64,000 bases of DNA from Ottelia alismoides (taxonomy: Eukaryota > Streptophyta > Magnoliopsida > Alismatales > Hydrocharitaceae): NCBI GenBank assembly GCA_037367405.1, contig JAZKJV010008884.1:682001-746000 (forward strand), given 5' to 3'. Position 1 is the first letter of the stretch, and the number at the start of each line of letters is the position of its first letter. A program made the position numbers and the translations under genes. Positions 20,436-33,111 of the stretch are shown here, piece by piece. The notes below the pieces were generated by a model. That model saw only the letters and a program-made list of their open reading frames with translations. It made no database searches and had not been told where the DNA came from.

Positions 20436-23212
20436 ATGACAAATCTACCAAAAATAACTTAGTTCTAACTCTTTTTCAAAACAACCTAGTTCTGACTCTT
20501 TACTAGCACATAGCTTGTTAAATCAATTCCATATAATGTGGAGAATTTTAAAGTTTAATTTCCTAATTAATTTCAATCAGAAATATTGAGAGATCATAAA
20601 AAGGAGCTAATAAATAATAAACGATTGGGTAGATAAAAGAGGTTAGGTTCCACGTTCGCTGAAATAAATGGTGTTCAATTAACCGTTATTTTTAACAGAA
20701 TTAACTTTTCATTTTTTTCAGAAGCCTAGAAACATGAAAGTAAGATTCTGCACTGCTATCTCATGAGCATTATGTTAAATATGTCCAAAAAATTAATACA
20801 GATTAAACCCCTCAAAAAGATTTATTGAGGAAAATGTTGTCTTGGCAAGATATTTAACACATGTTTATACAGAACGTTAATAGCAGAAAAAGGAGTTGCA
20901 TGGCACCAGTAACATGTCCTGATTGTTGGCTAGTCAGGTTAAAGACCTCCATGGTTTACAGCTCTCCTTATTCATGAAGTTCCACCATCCTATGAGAGAT
21001 TGTGAAAAGTGTGCCCCAAATTCAAGAAGGGCATATAACAAGACTCATTATGCCATGATCTCCAGTAAGGTCAGACATTTGCCGGGTATTGCAAGCCAGT
21101 TAACTATGCGAAATATATATCTAAAGATCAGTTCACTAATGTGCAACAACAAATTCAAAATAAGAAAACTTTAAATAATCTAATTAAATCGTAATTCCCT
21201 CAACTTACTTGAAAGTACGCACTCGTGCTTCATCCTTATTTACTTTGCAACATTTTACTAGGTTATTTCCTCATAAGCCTTTCTCAGACTCCCATCCACG
21301 CGGTTCAAGAGAGTAATTGACTCAAGCACAATCATATCCATATATCTGTTAGTTGCAGGTGAAGTGCTCTTTTAGGCCACACTCTTCCTTCCCCATTTCA
21401 TTATTTTTTCTATGGATTGGTTGAGATAACAGATCTCAATGCATGTGCAAACATTATCCTAAACATGTTTGGATTTAATCTTCGGATTTGTAAATCTTAA
21501 TTAGTACCGCGCACAATTTTAACGATATGTATTAAATATTTCTGACGTTGTCCGTTTATCTTGGGGCAAAAATATAATTTATATGAATCAACTGCCTTGT
21601 ATTTGGCATGCTGCACAACTGACCTACATGAACAATCACAATGAATCCTCCATAGACAGTTATGAAATAAAGGTTATCTATATCGTGAGTAACTGCACAC
21701 AGCACACCAAGAACAAGGTCCTAAGCTGCAATTCTCCCCATTAAACCTCTGCTGCTGCTTCATGTTACGTCATTGTCATATTTACTCTGTATGGCTTGTT
21801 GATCCTAAGGACAGCTCGCAGCTGGTCCACAAAGTCAAGAAAACCAACAAGAGGCGGTGGTAGGAACGTAGTTATTAGGAGAATTGGAGCACTGTCCACC
21901 AACTTTATGCCACTTCTTCATGTAATTATGATTCCATGTTTATTATGTGTTGCATGCCACACTGCAGCTCACAGCAGGTCAGCAAACTCACAACCAGGCC
22001 ATAAGGGCCGGTGCTCGGCTGATAACAACAGAGTTATTAGGTAAACAGGAGCCTGGTACACCAGCCATATGCATCCTCTTCATCTTAGTCCATCACCATA
22101 ATGTGATTTGCTTGCCAAGCGCAGGGCAGCTAGCAGCTAAACACCATCTCAAGGCCAAGCCATAAGGTCAATGCTAGCAATGTATTCAGTGGGTAAATGG
22201 GAATCCGATGGGTGCGGGACTGCAGTGGTAATGGCAACAGTATTCAGGAAACCAGACCTTCACTCCACCGGCTGTCCACGAACCTGGAGATCTCGGTATC
22301 CATGTCTACCAAAGGTGGCTACAGCATTGAATTAATAGTAAATAAGGAACACACAGAGAATTGACCATCGTTGTGACAGTAGGTTCAAACTACCACCGGC
22401 TAGCCAAATTGGCTTGGCAAGAAGCAATATTCACCACCTAACCGCTCAAGTACCTCGTGGGATCCAGGCTTCCATGTTTATTGAATTGGAAAGGGAAAAT
22501 GGCAATCTTCCATGATCTTTTTAATTTGTTCATGATATGATAAGGATTTTATTGTGTTTATTCAAAGTATATTTGCTTAGAATACAGCATTGCTTTAAAG
22601 CTCTAACGAAAGCATGGAGAGTGTAGACGAGAAATGACAACAAGATCTATGCACCCTAACATGGCTTTCGCATTTACACTAGGATAGATTTGTTAAAATT
22701 AATTCATGTTCGGAAAGGTGTTAAATACACACTAATGAAAGAATAAATATGTCAATTGAAGTGTTTTGACATGACCACGGTACAATTTTAAAGTATCACA
22801 GTGACTGCAAATATTCTTGATGATTTATCAAATTGATTATTCCAACCTTTCCATTGCCAGTCATGTCTTTCCTATTTTACTTTCAGGCTAATCATTGAAC
22901 AATTAATAACAAAACGTTTTAATGTAGATGATCAAAAAGGTGATTGCCTATCAGCATTGTGGATACTAAAAAAGAAAAACTTGATATTAGCCTGCAGTTA
23001 AATGTTCCTAAGGAATAGACCTCGGTAGGTCATTTCTAGTGAGTACAGTCATAATAATGAAAATAAATCTTGACAATGATTAAACGATAAGAAAAAACTA
23101 CAGTGTCTCCTAATGTGACTTGACGATGATCGCATTGATTGTAAATTTTATTAAAAGGATTATTAACACTGCCATTCAGTCTTAAAGGAAAAGGTCATAT
23201 TTACACAATTAC
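20436..23212. other. MED12 intron 2, mostly unassigned
   Basis: AT-rich intron sequence without recognised genes. It includes a diverged tandem array at about 21813-22220. The region next to exon 2 appears free of recognisable transposons. Confidence 0.5.
21813..22220. repeat. Diverged tandem repeat, about 150-bp units
   Basis: Three diverged units begin at about 21813 (CAGCTCGCAGCTGGTC), 21965 (CAGCTCACAGCAGGTC) and 22130 (CAGCTAGCAGCT). Shared internal words include GTTATTAGG, then AGGAGC or TGGAGC, CACCA and CTTCAT. The third unit is partial. Confidence 0.55.
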
Positions 23213-23272
23213 CGGCAATTGAGTGATTCTTTTTCACACTTTAGCTTGTATGGAGCAAGTTGCGAAGGACGC
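23213..23272 (-). CDS. MED12: MED12 coding exon 2 (60 bp micro-exon)
   Basis: On the minus strand the sequence reads through a pyrimidine/T-rich tract, a TTTTACAG acceptor, 60 exon bases and a GTAATTG donor. The first base completes the Arg codon left open by exon 1. The next 19 codons encode RPSQLAPYKLKCEKESLNC, and two bases remain. This is the conserved plant MED12 block PYKLKC(D/E)KE. This tiny exon sits alone between a 34.8-kb intron and a 17.6-kb intron, so the splicing machinery must find 60 bases inside more than 52 kb of mostly repeat DNA. The frame and both splice sites are intact, which argues that the gene is still functional or decayed only recently. Confidence 0.87.
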
Positions 23273-23590
23273 CTGTAAAATACAACACAAACTTTTAAAA
23301 CCAATAAATCACAATCACAATGTCATACATAAACTTCTAAAAGGTGCAGGACTATATACGACTCGGATATTTTGAATATACGATCACACATAAACGTACC
23401 CATTAGTATTCCTACGACTCAATATGTGACATACACGCGTTTTTTACAAAAGTTCTTGCCTTCTTGGAGGCATGTGTCTCTTCAGAATGTAGGGAGTGCA
23501 TTTATACATTCATGTAGGATCCCACTCAATAACATGTTTTTAGAAAATGTATTCTCAATTGATGTCAAAAAGCAGATTTTGTTGTCTCAA

Positions 23591-23935
23591 GACTTGAGCG
23601 AGGTTTCTTTAAAAAAGGACTTGAGCGAGGTTTCTTAAAAAAAGGACTTGAGCGAGGTTGGACAGGTGAAATTAATAGACCAATACTGACCTTGCTTAAT
23701 TCACGGGGCAACCATGTGATTTAATAAATATATACAACCTCAAAAAGCATTAAGCAGATCAATATGCATAGGAAACCCAAAATAGTATTTAAGGACATGC
23801 CTCAGAATTTTGGACCAACCTATTAACATGTTTCGAAAAAGTGTATTCTAAACTGATGTCAAAAGCAAACTTTGTTGTCAAAGACTTGAGCGAGATTGGA
23901 CAGATGATATTTGTAGACTCATACTGACTTGGTTC
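23591..23935. repeat. 27-bp triplet array and its diverged duplicate
   Basis: GACTTGAGCGAGGTTTCTTT plus an A-run is repeated at 23591-23617 and 23618-23644, with a third start at 23645. A longer segment around it (about 23530-23690, starting AACATGTTTTTAGAAAATG) is duplicated at about 23826-23935 with a single GACTTGAGCGAG unit. This lies just upstream of exon 2 in MED12 orientation. Confidence 0.65.
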
Positions 23936-23987
23936 GACGTGCCAACCCAGATGGTGTTAATGGATGATTACCTCCTCAACGAGCATT

Positions 23988-26338
23988 TTTTAAATAGAAA
24001 GAAGTGTGGCATCCCAAGTTGGGACCCACCACACTGTGTATGTATATATAATATTAAAATATGGGTATTACATCATATCACATTTGCCATGATAGACAGA
24101 GTGCCATACAATGTCCCATTACCTTATCGGTATGTAACGTATCCCCCCAAAAAATGACCTTGTTCTTTGCACACCAAATCGACCACACAACCGCAAAGGG
24201 GTGTGAAGTGGCATCATGCCCAAAGCCGCACACTGATCGAATCCGACGGGCCTTGGTGAGGATCCTCCCAAATCTAAAGAGACACAAGAAAACCTCAATC
24301 ATGTTAGGCACCATGCACCACTAAAACATTCATTTATCCATACGAACCTCCTCTTGCACCCCCCCCCTCCGGTCCTCCACCAGATAGTGATATGTCTTCA
24401 ACACCATAAAGCTCCCGTCTCCCCAAACATAGTGATCTTTGTCCGAAGATAAACTCTCGATCTGTAGTAGCTCTATCTGTAGAGATAGGAGCTCCTCAAC
24501 CCTCTGATCTGACAATGCAGATGTAGACATCGACGACCATGCTCCGTGGTCCCAAACCCGTTACACTCGCACAACGCTGCCACCCACTAGCCTCAAGAGA
24601 CATGGGTATCGCACCCCTACCGCCCAATCCCCGAGCCAGTCGTCCTTCCAGAAACGAAAACCAATGTCATCTCCCAGGCTCCCAGCACCAGCCTCATCTT
24701 AATGGCAATCTTCGAAATAATCGCAGTAATCTCCTTCCACAGAGAAGATGGAAATATCACGGGAAGACTACCGTCGACATGGTAACTCCATAGATCTTCC
24801 TAAGCAAATGGCATACCAAGTCATGTGATTTTCCCCAAATCCGCACCATCCACTTCGCCATAAACATCTTATTCATCTCCCCCAACCACAGCACCCCTAA
24901 TCCACCCTTCTGGCCGCAGTCATGGAAGGCCGTATCGATATCGATATCGTTTCGGTCCGCCTGGAAATTGATATATCGGGGGATATATCGACGATATCGG
25001 TGGAAATGTTGAAAATGGCGCAAAAAAACCAATTTTTTGGCATTTTTTCAGAAACTAAGGTCATCCAAGATATTAAAACAACAAATAACGTACAAATACA
25101 CACTTATAATCAGTCTATTTATAGACCATATATTGCATATATCGGTATCGCACATATCGGTCATATCGAACATATCGATATTAGTTTGATTCTTGACTTA
25201 TAAATATTGGAAATGGATTTCATTCAAGTTCTTATAATATGAAATAATACAAATATGAACCTAGAAAATACATATAGATCATTTATGAGGACTATGATCC
25301 TTATAGTGCACATATCGGTCATATCGAACATATCGTTGATATTGTTAGTTGTATGTCAATATATATTGAAAATGGAGTTCATCCAAGTACTTTGATCACT
25401 AAATAATTTACAAAAGTACTCTTACTCTCTTAGATAACACATATCGATCATCTATGAACCTTATATCGCATATATCGATACGGTTGTAATGTTAGTTGTT
25501 GACCTATATATATATTGAAAATGGAGTTTATCTAAGTTCTTAGATCACTAAATAACTTATAAATATACTCTTATATCACACATATCGATCATCTATAAAG
25601 CTTATATTGCATATATTGATAATTTCGAACATATCAATATTAATGTTAATTCGTGACTTATAGATTTTTTTGAAGAATTGATTTATAGATATTGGAAATG
25701 AATTTCATTCAAGTTTTACAACATGAAATAACTTGTAAATATACACCAAGTTGAAGAACCATTGTATGCACCCTCATGTCGTACTATACCATACCCGGAA
25801 CAAAGTATATAAATCATAGATTGTTTTAATACTAGGTGTAGCTAGATAGGTAGTGGAATCAAGCTTGCATGAATAATAACATTCATATATAGGGATATCG
25901 ACGAAATATCGGCGATATCGGTCGATATCTTGTATTTTTTGTACTGAATCCATTCATTTCTGATCGATATGAGCCGATATGGCGATATATTGACGATATA
26001 TCGCCAATATCCCTGTAAAAAGATATACACTCTGATTTCGATACCCCCAACCTCTCGATACCGATATATCGGCGATATATCGCCGATATATCGCCGATAG
26101 GGCCTTCCATGGCCGCAGTCACCCTGCCTCGGTTCACCAGGTGGACATTCTTCCGGCACTGTCACCCGTCCGACCCGAAAAAACTCCTCATCAAAACTTT
26201 AATCTTGGCACATATCCCCGCAGGCAGCAATCTTGTGGAATAAAAGAAAATTAGGATGGCCGAGAGAACATGCTTCAAGAGCACCAACTTTCCTCCCTTG
26301 GAGAGCATCGCCACCTTCCACCATTCCTTGGAGAACAT
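23988..26338 (-). mobile_element. LINE-C: 5'-truncated L1 LINE, split by C5
   Basis: The minus strand reads, from 26338 downward, WWKVAMLSKGGKLVLLKHVL, then (after C5) GGLGVLWLGEMNKMFMAKW, a LSDQRVEELLSL block, and WSIWCAKNKVIFWGD at about 24165-24210, ending in an AT-rich tail. Flanking 14-mers CCTCAACGAGCATT (23974-23987) and CCTCAACAACCATT (26339-26352) differ at two positions, a target-primed duplication. Without C5 the insert is about 1.15 kb of LINE 3' sequence. Several stops make it inactive. Confidence 0.8.
24921..26110. mobile_element. CGATAT-family MULE-like element C5 (1.19 kb)
   Basis: Termini CATGGAAGGCC and GGCCTTCCAT form an inverted repeat. A perfect 9-bp duplication GGCCGCAGT (24912-24920 and 26111-26119) flanks it inside LINE-C. 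The ends are CGATAT palindromes. The middle carries about four diverged units of roughly 150 bp (GAACATATCGATATTAGT... type) on the complement of the C2 array, plus the conserved segment near 25760-25800. Confidence 0.87.
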
Positions 26339-26352
26339 CCTCAACAACCATT

Positions 26353-27004
26353 AACCATACCAATATAGATACACTGCCCCAAAATAGTAATCAAGGCCAA
26401 GACGAATAAAAGTCTTGATTTATAAAAACACATAAGAAAAAGTTCACAAGAACCAGAAAAGAGCTTCCACCATTAAAAAAACATAAACATGATAGATCAA
26501 CATCCTCTATTGAGCATCTTCAGCCTGCTGAAAAATACCATGTACTATCGGCCTTGTTAAAAAGAATGCATGTATAAAAGGTCTTGTCTTACCATCATAT
26601 TACTCTTCTAAATACGAGACTTTGTAGAACTGTTGCAAAGAGGCGCATTTTTAAAAGGTAAGGTAAAATTTACAGAAGAAAATGTGATTTTTATGTGTAA
26701 ATGTGCTCCATTCAGCAATGATATCACCACAGTGGTAGTATCGCTGCTGTCTGAGAAAGATTCAATTCCAGGCTAAAATGAATGCCAAATATTCAAGCCT
26801 ACTCTAAAAAAAGGGTGCCCAGAGCTATTCAATATTTGAATAGAGTCCATTTTCCTATATGTTGCTTAAATATGATCAATTAAAGCAAGCAAGCTTCAAG
26901 CATAAGACTTTAAAATATTTATCTTGAGAATGTAATGGAAGTGCTAACACGTTGTGTGAGACGTTAGCATCTTGAATCCGAAGAGTAACTAAAGATTAGT
27001 TTTT
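26353..27004. other. MED12 intron 1, unassigned
   Basis: AT-rich stretch with no recognisable gene, terminal repeat or coding similarity. Confidence 0.5.
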
Positions 27005-27303
27005 GAAAGAAAAAATAGCCTCCACCATATAGGTGTGTGCCCAAAAACTTCACCATATATTACCTTAAACGATTACATGCTCAAAATTAGGCGCAAGAAA
27101 GTGAAAAATTACAGGAACCAGCGAAAAAATTACAAGAACAAACTCTCAACAAGTGCGTTAACGTGTGCAACCATATTTTCACCATACACGCTCATGACGA
27201 AAGATCACATTGTTTCTAGCACCCTATATAGCCCAAATCAGTGTTATATACTTGGCACTCTCTTTTTTTTGCCACTCCATCCATCCCCGATGAACTCCCA
27301 GAA

Positions 27304-29168
27304 TTACGATACTCCATTATTAGGCCCTATAGGATTCCCAAAAGGCGACCAGGCTTCCACCGAGAACCCGCACCTAAAAAATAGGTGATCTGAATCTTCC
27401 ACCCTTTCATGACACCTAGAACAAGTTGAGTCAGCGCCCGGTACAAACCATGCAAATCTGTCCCCGATCAAGAGTCTGACCCTTCTAAAATTCCACAAGA
27501 AAACCCTCACGCATGCTGGGATTTTCCATTTTCCAAATCTTCCAGCAATCTCTCTCGCATCCTCTCGGGTCGTAAGCCACAAGGCCCTCCAAGGTCGTGT
27601 ATGCCTTTACAACCGAGAACCTACCATCCTGCCAGCACCAGCAATCACACCCATCTGTGGGCCCAGAAACATTCTCAAGTTCTTCCAACATCACCATCAG
27701 CTCCCCCAGTCGTTGATCTGATAGCTCAAATCAAAAATGGGGCAAAAAGGTAAGGCCCTCCCACACTTCCGAGACAGATGCGCCTTGGTTAGCAGCCAAC
27801 GCCATTAATCTTGGGCAGCACAATACCAAAACCCCTTCCTTGGTCCAGTCATCAATCCAGAACTAGAAATCATGTCCATCCCCCAGTATCGGTCATATAT
27901 ATGGGTGAATCTACTGCGCTACCCACATATGCCTCTCCAGAAATAGGAAGGTGCCAGTCCGAACTCCTCAACCCTCGGGAAAGAGCATATGGAACCATAG
28001 ATTTTGCGAATAACCTCGCATACTAGGTTGTCGCAATCCCTTCAGATACGCATGATCCACTTGCCAAGTAAGGCCTTGTTCATCTCTTCCAGGCTGCACT
28101 CCAAGGCCCCCATCTTCATTAACATGTGTAATTGTTTTCCAATCCACCAAGGCGAAACCCTTGTTTCTACCAGAAGATGCCCAAAAAAATCTTATCATGA
28201 TGCCCTTAAGTCTCTTCCTCACCCCAACAGGAAGCAACCTTGATGACAGGAAAAAAATAGGCATCACTGAAAGTACGGACTTCAATAAAACTAGTACGCC
28301 ACCTCTAGAGAGGCAGACGGATTTCCAATCAGCTAGTTTCTATTCCAACTTCTCGATCACCGAAAGTGACCTCGCAGCAGACATCCTCCCTGCTATCAAT
28401 AAAACATTGTATCTGCATCAAACCCCTTGGCGATCGCAGCCAAGCCTCACATATAACAATATCCTCCACCTTCAAGCCAAACACCACAAACTCTGATTTA
28501 TCCATGTTTAGTCTAAGACCTGAAACCATCCCGAAGATATCAAGGATTACGGAAAGACCCATTCAGCTCATGGGACCACCCTTCACAAACATTAGTGTAT
28601 CATTCGTGTTCTGAAGAATGGGTATTGAAATCTCCTTCTTTTGAGTACCCTCTGTAAAGATCCTATGCTACCACGCGATCAACCATAACTGTCAAAGCAT
28701 CCGTAGCCAGCACAAATAGGATGGGTGCCAAAGGACATCCTTGATAGACACCACGTTGCGGCTGGAAAAAGCCTTCCCTTGGTTGACCATTCACAAGCAC
28801 GGCACACGATGTGTTCGTGATACACCTCTTCATCCAAGCAATCTACCTATCACGCATGTGTAGAGAGGCCTAGATGAAACACCAATCCACATAGTCGTAT
28901 GCCTAGGAAAAATCCACTTTCAACATCACTCCCTTCATTTTACACATATGTCAGTCAGCTATTGCATCTGACGTCAGAACCATGCCATCCAAAAGATGTC
29001 TGACTGGGAGGAAAGCATTTTGGGTTGGTGAAATAATCTTACCCAGCACTCCCCTCAATCTATTCGCCAAGACTTTTGCCAAGATCAAATAAGATGCATT
29101 CGACAAGATGATGGGCATGTAAGTTTTCCACTTTTATACCACCATTTTCTTGGGATGTAAGAAAATAA
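27304..29168 (-). pseudogene. LINE-D ORF2 C-terminal part (RT to zinc finger)
   Basis: From 29168 downward: LIFLHPKK, ILSNASYLILAKVLANRLRG, AWMKRCITNTSCAVLVNGQP with PQRGVYQGCPLAP, SVILDIFGMVSGLRLNMDKS, KSVLSVMPIFFLSSRLLPVG and a MIRFFWASSGRN block. The zinc finger is CSRCHERVEDSDHLFFRCGF at about 27395-27450. These are in correct order for plant L1 ORF2. The YxDD region is degraded, and frameshifts separate most blocks. Confidence 0.78.
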
Positions 29169-29329
29169 GTTTTTTTTGAAGTCTAACGATTCGGGGGAGA
29201 CACGGCGTGGTGCTCGCCCCAAAAGCTTTATTAATAAGTGGTAAACAAGAAAAAGAAAAATATAGTAGTAGAGAAGGAAGGAAAAAGAGACCAGATCGAG
29301 AAGACCACACCCAGGCTATAAAGCGCAAA

Positions 29330-32300
29330 TTACAACAACGACCAGTCGCATGTTAAACGGGCCGCGAGAGCCAACACGTTCTCTTTGTAAAATCTCTGGC
29401 CCCTAAAAATTGTTGTGTTACGCCCCAGCCAAATCGCCCAAATGCAAGCAAAAAGGCCCAAGAAGTCCCTGCACTCCCTGTCCTTGTTCGACCGCAAAGA
29501 TTCCCAAAAACCGTCCATGTCCGAAGTGTTGATCCAAGACATCCTCGCCTCCTCCCAAACGCCTGCAATGATAGGGCAAACGAAGAAGAGGTGATTTAAG
29601 GATTCCACGCCGTTGCCACATAGAGCACAATCCATCAAAGCCAATTCACCAAAGAGTCTAGCGCATCGATCTCGCGTTAAAATCCTCCTTCTGCAGAAGA
29701 GCCAAAGGAAGATAGCTACCCACTCCGGTAGCTTCAAAACCCAAAGGAAGTTGCAATCGCGGTTGAGGGGGTCCGTTTGAATCTGCGGATGATGGAAAAT
29801 CGCCATGAAAGCCTTCCTCGTCGAGAAGTCGCCCTCCCGCCAAGCCCAGTGGTCACGACCCGTCGTGGGCATGGGCGCATTCTTAATAGTATCCAGAAGT
29901 GCAAGAAGCTCGTCGAACCTTTGGTCAGAGAGGTTGACAAGAAGCAACGGAAACCACCCCGACCAAGAGGAAGCCACAGTAGTACGCTCATCGGACGCCA
30001 AGGCAAAAAGCCGCAGGAAAGAATCCCTTAAGGGGGCACCACCAGCCCATCTGTCCGTCCAGAACTTGAAGGAGCTGCCATCCCCGAGAACAGGGGCAAA
30101 GAGATGAGAATAGCGATGGCTCACCGACATCACCCCGCCCAGAAGGGGGTACGAGAGCGGAGATCACCAACGTCCCCCAGCAGCACCCCACTTAATCCCA
30201 GAATCTCGCGCAATAAGGAGGAGCAGAAATTATCAGAGCCACCCCATAACCTGTTCACCCACTTTAGCAGTAGAGCGTCATTGACCCAGTCGAGACGACG
30301 GATGCCAAGACCCCCTTCACACTTCCTCTTCGTCACCTCCTCCCACTCCCCGAGATGCGAACCACGCGAGGAAGGCCCCCTTCTCCCCAAAGGAACTTCC
30401 GCATCATCTTCTCAATACGGCTCTGCACCCCCACCGGCAGCTGCCAATTGGAGAGATAGTAGATGGGGATAGAAGAAAGAACAGATTTGATGAGCACAAG
30501 GCGGCCACCCCGCGAGAGCATGGATGCACTCCAACCGGAGAGCCACCTCTCCACCTTCTCAACAACCTTGTGCCAGTCGCGCTGCCTAGCCCTCCCCGCC
30601 CCCAGGGGCATGCCCAAGTAGTCAATCGGAAGAGAAGAAGGGGGGGAGCCCAGGGTCAGCCCACAATCGAACGCCGTCTCCGAATCCAAAGCAAAGGGAA
30701 TTACCATGGATTTGCTTTGATTGATGAGCAAGCCCGATAGCTCGCTGAAAATTTCCAAAGTCGCCGCCATGCCCCTGACCTCATCACGACCCCCCTCGAT
30801 GAACACGATAGTGTCGTCAGCGTACTGGAGGGTCGGGATGACCCAGTCGCCGCAAGAGAAGCCCATGGAAAGACCATGATCAACCACACGAGCCGCCATC
30901 CGAGGAAGCACATCAACAGCAGGAACAAACCGAAGGGGGGCCAGGGGGCAGCCTTGTCGCACACCTCTTCTAGGCTGGAAGCGATCGCCCACGATGCGAC
31001 CATTAATCATTATGGAGAACGAAACCGTTGAGACGCATCGACGCATCCAAGAGATCCAGATCGTAGGGAAACCACGAGTTCTCAGGAGCGACCATAAGAA
31101 GGTCCAGTCAAGCGAATCGTAAGCCTTTGCAAAGTCAACTTTCCAGAGCACCCCATGGCTCCCTCTCCTCATCCAACTCTCCACCATCTCAGATGCCAGA
31201 GTTGTTACATCGACAATTTGCCGACCGCGAATGAAAGCCGCCAGCCCAGGAGAAATGAGATCATCGAGCACCGGGGCAAGCCTACGAGCGAATACTTTCG
31301 CCACAATCAAGTACAAACCATTCGAAATTGCAATAGGACGAAAGTCCTCAATACGATGGGCGGAGGAGAGCTTTGGCAGAAGAACAATGATAGCCCTATT
31401 GATTTTGTCGAAACCCGCATTACATCTGCAAAATTCTACAATAACATCCCAAACCTCCTTCCGCAGCAGCTCCCAAAAGTCCTTGTAGAAAGCAATGGGG
31501 AACCCATCCGGCCCCGACGATGCATTGACGTTGAGATCCTTAACCGCATTCTTGACCTCCTCCAAAGTGACATCCTTAGTCAACTCCTCACGAAGCAAGG
31601 GAGAGAAAGATGGAGTTCCCTCCCCCGACTAGAACCAATGCCTAGGGGCACGCGAAGAAGAGAAGTTTTTAAAGTATGTCGCCACCTCCCTCCCCAGAGC
31701 ATCCTCCCCCATGATCTCTCTGTCACCAAAGGAGATGGAACGAATATAATTTGAGCGCCTCCTGTTACTGGCCACCCTATGGAAGTAAGAGGAATTAGCA
31801 TCCCCTCCTCTTATCCATGATATTCTCGCCCTCTGACGCCACTCCGCCACTCGCTTCCGATCCTCCACCTCCACCTGCGCTTGGGCAGCCGATCTGGAAG
31901 CCAACTCCTCAGAGCTGAGATCCATTTCCCCCTCCAAAACATCTAAAGAAGCCACGATCTCCTCCGCTTCTTTTCGGGCAGACGCCTGCGCAACCCTCAA
32001 TGTTTTCTTAAAAATGGCCAAACTTTTCCACAAAAGCACCAACTTCCGAGCAAATCTCCCCACAGAAGACCCCTCACCATAGTCCTTCCCCTAAATTTCA
32101 GCCATAAAGTCCCTGAAATTGTCCTCCTACAACCAACACTTTTCGTATCTAAAGAAGCCAGAAGATGGAGACTACACACCCGAGTCCCAAACGATAGATG
32201 TGTGGTCTGAGTAAGAGCGCGGACAAGAGTAAACAAGAGCGAGGGGAAACACCGTCATAAGGGCATCGGAAGCCAGAAACCTGTCAATGCAAGATCTTGA

Positions 32301-32875
32301 CGGAGAGTTCCTCCAGGTGTACGAAATTTCATTTGCAATAAGATCGTCCAGAGCGAGGGAGTCAATCAGATTAGTAAAATCAGCCGAGCCCGGATCCGCA
32401 CCCCCCCTTGATCGGGGTCTGTCTGAGGCACACAAGGTAACATTAAAATTTCCCCCAATTAGCCATGGTAGGCCCTCGCAAACAGCTAACTGACCCCAAG
32501 AAGCTCATCCCAAAGATCCCTCCTCTTAATATGATAGCAGGGCCCATACGCACAGGTGAAAGCCATAGTAGAAGAATCTTCCCGCCTCGTGAGAGAAACG
32601 ATAATCGAATGGCTACCCTTAAAAACCGAGTTAAAGGAGAAGGCCGCCGACCTCCATGTAATGAGCAAACCACCTGCAGAGCCCTCAGCATCCAAGGCAC
32701 GAAAGTCATCTAAACTCCCCGAACCAAAAGATCGCCATAGATCTTCTCCCACCTGACGGAGCTTGGTTTCCTGAAGCAGCACCAAATCGCAGCCCCATTC
32801 TTTGAACCAGGTACCCAATGTTTTCCACTTGTCAGCCTCCCCCAATCCCCTCACATTCCAATACAAGACCTTCAT
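29330..32875 (-). pseudogene. LINE-E ORF2 (endonuclease, RT, zf-RVT)
   Basis: The start is MKVLYWNVRGLGEADKWKTL at 32875, the standard L1 ORF2 opening. The endonuclease keeps QETK (catalytic Glu) and, after a frameshift near 32490, GGNFNV and YSDH near its end (catalytic Asp-His). The linker has RVAEWRQRARISWIRGGDAN and a stop at about 31629. The RT frame (31598-30333) reads SGPDGFPIAFYKDF, VDFAKAYDSLDW, GVRQGCPLAPLRF and LQYADDTIVFIEGG with the catalytic YADD intact. A frameshift near 30345 precedes FCSSLL, and the last frame (30133-29330) ends with the finger CALCGNGVESLNHLFFVC. It was probably competent recently. Confidence 0.87.
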
Positions 32876-33111
32876 TTGGAAACATCGTCGAGTCCCCTTG
32901 ATCGAACCACTCCTGCAGCCGCTGCCACCGCCTCTTTGAAGGTGAGGCAAGTCTGAGTCTCCCTCGACCTCGAGCACGATTTGTTCCTCCTCCTGTAGCG
33001 CTTTGCAGATCTACTTGTTGTGTTGCCACCAATCTCAGCAGCGATCTGAGCCACCGCAGAAGCCTCGGATGGACTAACAGGAATGCAGGGCCCCGAAGCT
33101 TGGGAGGGAGA

